Shown: positions 56,773 to 64,000 of the stretch, piece after piece
Layout: each line of letters starts with the position of its first letter
How positions within the stretch are numbered: position 1 is the stretch's first letter
Source of the DNA: Cladobotryum mycophilum
Taxonomy: Eukaryota > Ascomycota > Sordariomycetes > Hypocreales > Hypocreaceae
Direction of reading: 5' to 3'
Length of the DNA stretch: 64,000 nucleotides
Assembly: GCA_036429605.1 (NCBI GenBank)
Contig: CM071590.1
Span: 2,418,001 to 2,482,000, forward strand
Made by a program: the position numbers and the translations under genes
The notes under the pieces: model-generated
What the model saw: the letters and a program-made list of their open reading frames with translations, nothing else
The model's database searches: none
Told to the model about the DNA's origin: nothing

Positions 56773-57800
56773 CTATGGATCCTTACTCACCTTTGGCTGT
56801 GTCAATTTGCTCGAAAGCAGTTCTGACAAATTGGCTCTGTCCGTCTCAATCGAGAGAGTGCCGCCTCCAGAAGAATATGCGCGCGTAACATCAACTTCCT
56901 TGAGTCCGCGAATATCGAGCAGCTCATCAAGACCCAGAACATCGGTTATTCTGGGGTTTCGGAAGAGGAGGGGAAAATAAGACTTCATGAGGCTGGCACG
57001 TTCGCTGAGATACGCAAATGTTGTCTTTGAGATGGTGATGGTAAGATTCTCTAGTCTCGGGCACTTTGCAATCGTTTGAAACGCGTTGACAGACTCGGGC
57101 CCGCACCAATGGACCATGATGTGCTGCACATTGTTGCGGAGCTGTTCATTCTTGGTCAGGTGAGAGTTGAGCTCACACGTACACCTGAATCGGAACTTCT
57201 TCTTGCGAAAGAAGATGCGAAAGAACTCGTAGCTGAGGGCCGGACCTAGGAGAGATGGAAGAGCTTTCATTTGCGGGTTTTGCCAGGTGGGATCTCGATC
57301 AAACTTTGGGCATCTGCAGACACTCTTCTTCATGACGGGCACAATCGTCTTGGTGCGGAAAACGTTGTCGATCATGAGGCACATGATTCTGTCTCGGATC
57401 TCGACTGGAAGTCGCATGAATGGGAAGCCTTCAGTTGACGGACGCTTATCTTGAGAGACAATGTCAGGTGGTGAGCTGGAGGAGAGAGGGCGAGCGAGGC
57501 TTGTCTGGGCTCAAACTTACCAGCAACTTCCAGAATCTCAGTGCACATCTCAATAATGTCGAGGCATGTCTTTAGCTCGTCAGGTTGCTTCTTGATGATG
57601 CCGGCGCATTTCGTGATGGTGTTGGCGATGGCGGCCCTCCGGTTGGGACTCAAACGAACGAGGCGACCGAGCTCAGCATCGTCAATGGCACCGCTGTGGT
57701 AGTTCTCCAGACTCTGTAGCAGCCCTTGGATGTTCTTGGAGAGTCCGTATCTCGTCGGCACCGCCTTTGACTTGAGCACATACCACGACTTGCTCGACAT
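56773..57800 (-). CDS. F-box-like protein, function unknown
   Basis: Two exons, 57800-57521 and 57449-56773, flank a 71-nt intron (GTAAGT donor, CTCAAG acceptor) and give 318 aa. The first 95 residues form helices (SKNIQGLLQSLENYHSG, NRRAAIANTITKCAGIIKK). After the splice the sequence FMRLPVEIRDRIMCLMID resembles the Leu-Pro-x-Glu-Ile/Leu core of fungal F-box domains. The rest has a Cys-rich patch (CRCPKFD) and LRR-like segments (CPRLENLTITIS, LLDIRGLKEVDV). Such proteins usually act as substrate adaptors of SCF ubiquitin ligases, but here that is inference and the F-box is not N-terminal. The frame is open 43 codons further upstream through a poly-Gln stretch encoded by CAG triplets; I prefer the Met at 57800. 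Confidence 0.75.
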
Positions 57801-59286
57801 GATGGCGATCGATGCATGCGATGCAATGCAATGCAGAAGTCGTTCGTCCTGTTGATTTGATGACGGAGGTGTTTGCTGCTGCTGCTGCTGCTGGGGGTTG
57901 AAGAAGAGTTTGAAAGTTTGTTGGCCCAAGGTGGCACCTGGCGATCAGTTGTAAAGGTAAAGATTTTTGTTGTATGAGGATACCGATGAATCATTTTCTT
58001 GTAGGTGCAGAAGGTGCCGGAAGGCAGCTGCTCTGGTACTGCAGTGCAGCGAATCGTGCCTTGTAGTAGCAAGTCGGCAACTCGTCGGTGACGGAGGGAT
58101 GCCGGTACAAACTTGGTGGACATGACTGAATTAAGGACTCGAGACCAAAATTCACGGTAGAAAATTAAGATTGTCGATGGATTTCCATCTTTGCTTTCAG
58201 CAGCAGCGACCTTTTGCTTCTTGCACAATGGCGAGTTGGCTGGGTGTGTTGGTGATGTAACATGTAGCCTCCCGTCGAGGAAGGCAAGAAGGACTCGACC
58301 TTGAACTCATGCCTCAACTCGAATCAGCAATCAACTAACGATCGAAGTACGGAGTACAGAGTACCTACTATAGTACACTTATATAAGGGAAGACAAGGCT
58401 CATGTCGTTCACAAGATGATCATACATGCACAGCAAAAAAGGAAACCAAGGTACTTGTTTGAATGATCATATTACATTCATGCATTCAAGAGGTAAGGTA
58501 GTCTAAACCTTGAGTCTAACTAACAACAACATGATGCACACATGCTTCTTCACAATGCCCTCCATGAAACGCCCCTTTAGTCTCTACCCGCTCGGGGGAA
58601 ACCTGTAATGCCCATCCATGTCTTTTTCCATGACAAAGAAACAAAAGAGAGAGAAAAAAGAACAAAATATCAGAGCGCTCGCCCAAGGTGATCATATCCG
58701 TCAATATCATAATGTACATCAATCAATGCATATCTCCCCATTCATGCAAAGGACAACGCCATTCCAGGCCGAGCCGATGCCGCAGCGAGCAGTAGTAGAA
58801 AACGAAGCGGAGTTGTCGCTGTTGTCGCTGCTGGTGCTGCGTGGGGGTTAAAAGATTGAGCCGTCGCCTGCAGGTCTCATAGTTTTTATGAGCCGCTTTA
58901 TGCGCGAAATTATTGCGTGTAGGTAAAATAGAATGAGAAAGATGCAGATGCAGTGAAGAGAAGAATAATAGTAGTAAAACAATAAAAATCTCGCTGCAAG
59001 TGATCAATCAAGGATAACCTTGAAAGAATAAAATAAAAGGACAGGCATCCTGCATAAAAATAAATGCATCCCAAACTTTTATGTGTGTGCTTGTGTGTTG
59101 GTTGTGCCAAGCAAGAAATGTGGTGGCCGGAGAAATTTGCCGTGATGAAAAGTGTGTGACGAATGAGAAAATATCCCGGTCGCCTCAGCCGCATTGGCGC
59201 AGGCGAGGTAGGTGGTGGTGTACTTTGGTACCTCGGCACCCAACCCGCAAACAGGAAAACAATGACGAGGGACTGGATGTGATCGC
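57801..59286. other. Intergenic region
   Basis: 1.5 kb with a CTG-triplet tract (57875-57894) close to the F-box-like start, a GTACGGAGTAC element (58347-58357) and A/T-rich sequence. Open frames here are short and lack recognisable features. Confidence 0.5.
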
Positions 59287-59730
59287 TCATCGCGACCCGC
59301 CATCGATGCTGGAGGGTCGAGTGCAGCAGGGACTAACGCCGTCGTAATCAATGTCTTCCAGCTGAGAGGCATTGCTTGTGCCGAAAGTCATGGTGAAGTG
59401 GCTCAGCATCTCCTGGTGACGGAGGTTCTGCTCAGTGAGAGGGCGCTGGCTCGGGTGCATCCAGACCTTGTTGTTGCTCTTCCGGGGCCTCGCCTTTTCC
59501 TTGGGCTTGGGTTTTTCCTTGTTGTCCTTGTCCTTGTCGCGGCTGCCGAACGTAAAAGTTCTTGTGAGCCTGAAAGAGGAGGATTTTGTCAACGGGATAA
59601 TGGGTGAAGAGGCCTCAGAGCTGGAGCTGTGGCGTGTGGAAGCAGTAGTCGAGTTGGAGTCTGATTGAGACATGGAGTCTGAAGAGTCGGACTTGCGCAG
59701 AGCGCGACGGAAACGATCCCGAATAGCCAT
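59287..59730 (-). CDS. Small Ser/Lys-rich conserved-looking fungal protein
   Basis: A single-exon frame of 147 aa starting at 59730 (MAIRDRFRRALRKSDSSDS); the frame is open further upstream, but this Met lies next to a basic amphipathic start and has a CACAATGGC context. The sequence has an N-terminal basic helix, a Ser-rich stretch, FRLTRTFTFGSRDKDKD, a Lys/Pro-rich stretch and then an ordered-looking end: WMHPSQRPLTEQNLRHQEML, FTMTFGTSNASQ and DIDYDGVSPCCTRPSSID. The mixture suggests a small conserved protein of filamentous fungi. I do not know its function. Confidence 0.72.
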   Translation of the reverse strand: MAIRDRFRRALRKSDSSDSMSQSDSNSTTASTRHSSSSEASSPIIPLTKSSSFRLTRTFTFGSRDKDKDNKEKPKPKEKARPRKSNNKVWMHPSQRPLTEQNLRHQEMLSHFTMTFGTSNASQLEDIDYDGVSPCCTRPSSIDGGSR

Positions 59731-61783
59731 TGTGTGATTGTGTGTTTGTGTGTGATTTGGTGTGGAGAAGTAGAGGATAAGGTTACCGACGCGAGTAGTA
59801 TCGTCGATGTGGGATTTGTTTATTATATATAGGTGGGTAGGTGGAAGGTTGGCGTAGGAATGCAAGGGAGAGAGAGTAGGATGGTGGTAGTATGTAGTAT
59901 ATGGTGTATGTGGTGTATGCGATGTGATGTATGTAGTATTCTCCGCAAAACGTTGCAAGGCAGAGAGGTAGTAATAATAGATTCTAGAATGGGGAAGATC
60001 TAAGACTGCTGCACGAAAAACAAGAATCAATCATGATGAGAGAAGAGCAGATCCCGGGGCACTTATAAAGGAAGACAAGGAGAAAACCACTCAGGCTGTC
60101 TCCCTCGCGATGCGAATGTTACGTAGTGGCGACTCCTCGGCCGCATTACCAACTAACAGAGTGGAACAACGGTGGAGCTTGCTCGAAGGCAGCAGCCAAA
60201 AAAACAGAAGCGGCCGTTTGCATCTGGATTCGGTTTGGGGCGGCGTCCAACCAGCTCGAGAATCTCCAAGGATGCAGGAATCCTAGTCTTCCAGGGATTG
60301 TCCAGGGGGGACTTGACTTGGCCCATTCCCCCAGCCGGGGTTCCCGCACCTCCCGCACGATGAAGTCAGTATGGAGAAACGCGGAAAAGGACTCTTGTTT
60401 TGGCAAAGGCTAGAGAGACCCTTGTAGGGGACACCCCCTTTTCAGCCTCAAAGACAATTTGTTAGCATGACGAGTGTGTCCAGTAGAAAGTGATGAAATA
60501 TGCCAGCTTTTGGAGAGAGTGTGCGAGTCTACCAATGACAAGCAGGCTTGGTGATACACGGCGGCGGCTCCGCTTCAAAAGTTGACCCTCCACGATTTCG
60601 GCATTTTGGCCTTTTCACCATCCGACATTAGTCTCTGCCCTCTGCAATCTATTCTGTTTGCAACCCTTTTCATCCCTGGAAAACGGTGGGATAGAACGGT
60701 TGGGCAAAAGAAGGCTTCGAATACGACGTTGAGTCTTTTCGTTTAGGTTTTCAAGCCATACGACGATAAGACGAAACGTTAATTTGCTTGTCGTTTTTGT
60801 TCGTTCGGTATGTTTTAAGAAATATATTTCTCATTCTCCATCATATCGACAGAGGTCTCGACTCAGGTCCATGGCCACAAAATAATTACGGCCACGGCGA
60901 GACAGACACAGCACAGGCAATAAAATCCAAAAAAAAAAAAAGCTTGGGCTTTTCGGAATCAGACTCTGACTTGGCCCCTCGGACGGTGGACATTCCGTAT
61001 CTGAACAGCCCAAAAGTCCAAAAGTCGAAATCTCGCCAAGTTCGCCAAGAGTTGCCCTTTCGCCCGATCTAGACAGCAGCATTTCTGCCTCACTGATTGG
61101 TGCATCGTCCACTCTGTAGCCTGTTCTCTTATGCAGCGCTAGAAGGGAAAACACACTTTTGACATGACATGGTCATCCCCATCCACTATCCACCATCCTT
61201 CTTGTATGTATTACGGTGGGTTGGCAAAAAGAACGGGCACCAAGCACGTACCATCAGGAAACTAATGCAATTCTAGCGACCCAACAAGAAGAATGGAAGG
61301 AGGGAAAGGATGGAAGGAAAAACTTCTCATGTGAAAAAAGTAAGAAAGAAGCCATCTAGAACCGCCTGACTCGATTCTTGCCAAGAGTGGCACTTCTGGA
61401 AGAAGAATGTTGCTAGTGTGCACTCCGAAGAGTTGTCTTCGAAAAGGCTTCAGTAGCGCGTTCCTCAGTTATTCGTAGCGCGTTCCATGTCGATCTGGAA
61501 GTTGAGAGGGGAGCATTGGGGGAGCATTGGAGAAGATTGGGGGAGATTGAGGAGACTCTCCGTTATCTTCCTCACTGTTTGAGGCATCCCGTCGGAGGTT
61601 CCGAAGTCGCCCACGGAAGACTTTGCTGGCCACTCGGAGAAACAAGGGAGACCAAAAAAACCACATTATGTAAGCTGCCATTGATTCGTCTAAAACATCT
61701 TCATCACCAATTGAGCCAACAATGGCAAATACAGGGACTTGTTTTTGTCTCTACCGTCTTTAACGGCGGCTCCATGTTGGGAG

Positions 61784-61809
61784 ACATCTCCATCTCCATC
61801 TCCATCTCC
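61784..61809. repeat. (CATCTC)n hexamer repeat
   Basis: About four tandem CATCTC units in non-coding sequence. Confidence 0.85.
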
Positions 61810-63958
61810 CTCTTCCTCTATTGGAGCTCTGCATTAGCACATGCTGTCGGCCGACTAATGACCAGCTGTCTCTACCCGCTTACTCGCTTGCACCTATTTC
61901 GCGACCGAGAGATCGACCGACAGCTGAGGAGTGTGCGCGCGTGTGTGTCTTGATGTGTTTCTCTTACAGGTACTCCGTACGGTGCTTTCTCTCAAAACGG
62001 GCTTGGCCGCCAGTCACTACCTCGGCCTCATTCATCGTCACGTTACGCCGGAGCGAGCGTCGCTGCACGATTCAGTTCAGCCACACACCAATGCCTCCTC
62101 ACCCTCACCCTCGCCACCTGGGTTGGGGTAACGGCAAACATTGAAGAAAGACCCAAAAAAAAACCTTGAAAAAATATGATGATCGTTTTCTCAACTTGGT
62201 AGGTATCTGCATAATATTGTACTACGGTACGTCCAGGTATTCATTCGGCGGCCCGAAGCCAAGCCCGACGAGAGGAGAAGAGGACAAAGGGTGGAGTAGA
62301 GAAGAAGGTATTTCACGCATTCAAGCTGGGCTCCCATGTAACCGCCATGTAACCGCCAGGGTACAGAAATAGACCTGCATTTGGGGCAGAGTTTATGTAA
62401 CCCGCGATGATCACTTCGCCAATGGTTCCACTTTGGATGCTGATGCATGAAGTGTAGGTAGTGTGTTGGGGTGTTGGTGTGGTGCAAGTGATGCTCCTAC
62501 TGTCACGTCAAGCACAGTAGTCATTCCTCCGTCGATGATGGGAGATCCAACCAAGGGACACAGATGTTATCATGTATCATGTATCGTGCCATGTGTATGC
62601 ATGCTCGTTACAGAACACCCATTCCTGAGTGGTTGAGCGTTGTTGAGGCAAACTCAAAAGTCAGTCCTCTTGCAAACAAAAGTCGTGGCAAACAGGAAGA
62701 AGGGCGAAGGGGGTCTGGCCTGGTGAGACGGCCCCCGACAAATCAGGTTGGAATATCGCCCCCATGTAATTTGCTAAACGACGCTGCAAGTTGCAAGCGA
62801 AAACGCACGCAAACAAACACAAAACATAGTCGAGGCATATACGGAGTACCTACAGTACGCATCCTGCAGATTAATGGATATTGCCCCGTACTATCCGGTA
62901 CATGGCAGTAGTACGATGTGAATAGTTACAGGATCAGGAATTGGCGCCCGTCGGCTAAATGCATCAAGTAATTGGCCCCTGGGGAAAAGTGATGGAATCC
63001 ATGGGTGGATGTTTTAATACAGTACCTGCAAGAAGAGGGGGAGGGGTTATCTACTTGCCGCGGTCCTTTGAGGGATCATGAACATGAACATGAACATGGG
63101 GGTATTCATTTGGCTCGTATTGGTAATCCGTCCCATCAGAAAGTGGTTCGACCCCGTGGGGGAAGATATCAACTATTGATGACGACATGCTCTGTATGGA
63201 GAGGAGGTGTGCCTGATAATTGGGCGGGTGAGTTGATGCGCAAACTCATGGAGTTTGTCTTCCATGCACAGTAGCTCGTCTTCACTGCAATTTTAGTGCT
63301 TCGCGAGTGTAAACATGACATCAAACGCCCCATACCAACTCTCCCTACTAAGGCACTCCGTAGGAGGTAGCATCTTGATACAAACCAAGATTAGGTTGTT
63401 TGACGTTAAATTTAACCTGCTTGCATCGATTGCATCGTGCTGCATCCTCAACAGGCGACACATTAGTTCTTCCAACGCCTCACGGAGCTTTCCTTTTGTC
63501 TGTTGTTGCCACTGTTATTGCCCATTTTCAATACCATTGCCGTTACGACTACAAGTAAAATGGCCTACCTCGAATACGTACTCTGTAAAAGCCCTCCATT
63601 ATTATTACACCCTTTCTTTACTTAGTACCTGATCATCATCAGTGCCTGACGACCCTGCCTTGGCGTCACCTGATTGGTGGCTGCGCACCTGACGGCATCA
63701 CAACAGCCACACCACATCCAGGACGTCAGCGGGCTGCAATGTCACCACACTCTTCCGGAAACAAGAAAGCAAGGCTCTCCATCTCTCTGTCTCTATGCAG
63801 GCAAAGAACCAGATGCTACTCGATTAAGCACCTGCCCCGTGCTACCAAACCGATATTACTTTCATCATAATACGACCAAAGGGAATCGTTGACAGCTTTT
63901 CCAGGTCTCGTGGCTGTGAAATTTCTGTGGGCTCTCTCTCTTCCTCTCACAAGCCAGC

Positions 63959-63979
63959 CGTGGTGGTGGTGGTGGTGGT
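63959..63979. repeat. (TGG)n microsatellite
   Basis: About seven TGG triplets near the right edge of the window. Confidence 0.9.
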
Positions 63980-64000
63980 AGCAGCCGCAATCATTTGATT

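Larger units (their letters stand above)
59731..64000. other. Gene-free region at right edge
   Basis: 4.3 kb with no supportable gene. It includes the upstream region of the small Ser-rich protein, a CATCTC repeat (about 61784-61809), two TACGGAGTA-type elements (61970-61980; 62840-62849), a GAACAT repeat (63079-63098) and a TGG triplet run at the right edge (63959-63979). One stretch around 63142-63160 contains GGTTCGACC, but no tRNA cloverleaf could be built around it. Confidence 0.55.

Noticed and set aside
63100..63185. GGTTCGACC resembling a tRNA T-loop
   Set aside because: The bases on either side do not form a T stem, and no acceptor or anticodon arm can be folded at the right distances.

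Overview
This is 64 kb of nuclear DNA from a filamentous ascomycete, most likely a Sordariomycete and plausibly of the order Hypocreales. The evidence is the small GT-AG introns (mostly 50-100 nt, with CTNAC branch points), the eukaryotic housekeeping genes, and gene families typical of Pezizomycotina: a fused molybdopterin locus, a carboxypeptidase Y, Pet100, and an ELO elongase with a fungal-style histidine box. Genus assignment is not possible from the sequence alone. I found no virus, toxin cluster, CRISPR array, rRNA, convincing tRNA or intact transposon.

Layout. 1-4.6 kb: no gene. 4.6-8.8 kb: a compact block with an MPP6-like exosome cofactor (-), complex I subunit NDUFS6 (+), a YjbQ/UPF0047 protein (+) and the mRNA cleavage factor subunit NUDT21/CFIm25 (-). 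10.7-21.4 kb: a disordered 638-aa protein of unknown function (+), Pet100 (+), the mitochondrial translation activator TACO1/YebC (-), then the giant HEAT-repeat protein Laa1/HEATR5 (+). 23.9-32.6 kb: a two-RRM protein (-), WRAP73 (-), and the MoaA-MoaC (MOCS1/cnxABC) locus (+). 38.3-44.0 kb: a FYVE-type zinc-finger protein (+), a probable orphan gene (-) and a fatty-acid elongase (-). 48.4-59.7 kb: carboxypeptidase Y (-), tryptophanyl-tRNA synthetase (-), Sdo1/SBDS (+), ribosomal protein S18 (-), an F-box-like protein (-) and a small Ser-rich protein (-). 59.7-64 kb: no gene.

Themes. Three of the first eight genes serve the respiratory chain (NDUFS6, PET100, TACO1), and a tight trio at 51-56 kb serves translation (TrpRS, Sdo1, uS13/RPS18). 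Several pairs are head to head across short intergenic regions (MPP6/NDUFS6, TACO1/LAA1, WRS1/SDO1) and so probably share promoters. Long gene-poor stretches (32.6-38.3, 44.0-48.4 and 59.7-64 kb) carry microsatellites and recurrent short motifs.

Most notable observations. (1) Three conserved genes (MoaA, ELO, RRM protein) are each interrupted by what looks like a single missing base in a homopolymer; MoaA and ELO are the clear cases. This is most simply explained by sequencing or consensus error. (2) The MOCS1 locus has a MoaA C-terminal Gly-Gly-stop lying on a GT splice donor whose use would fuse MoaA to MoaC in frame, the architecture of animal MOCS1 alternative splicing. (3) A 9-bp element, TACGGAGTA in either orientation, recurs ten times, all outside coding sequence, where about 0.5 is expected by chance. 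(4) Two 66-nt introns are stop-free and in frame. I did not find a wholly new multi-gene system; most of the window is ordinary housekeeping sequence.
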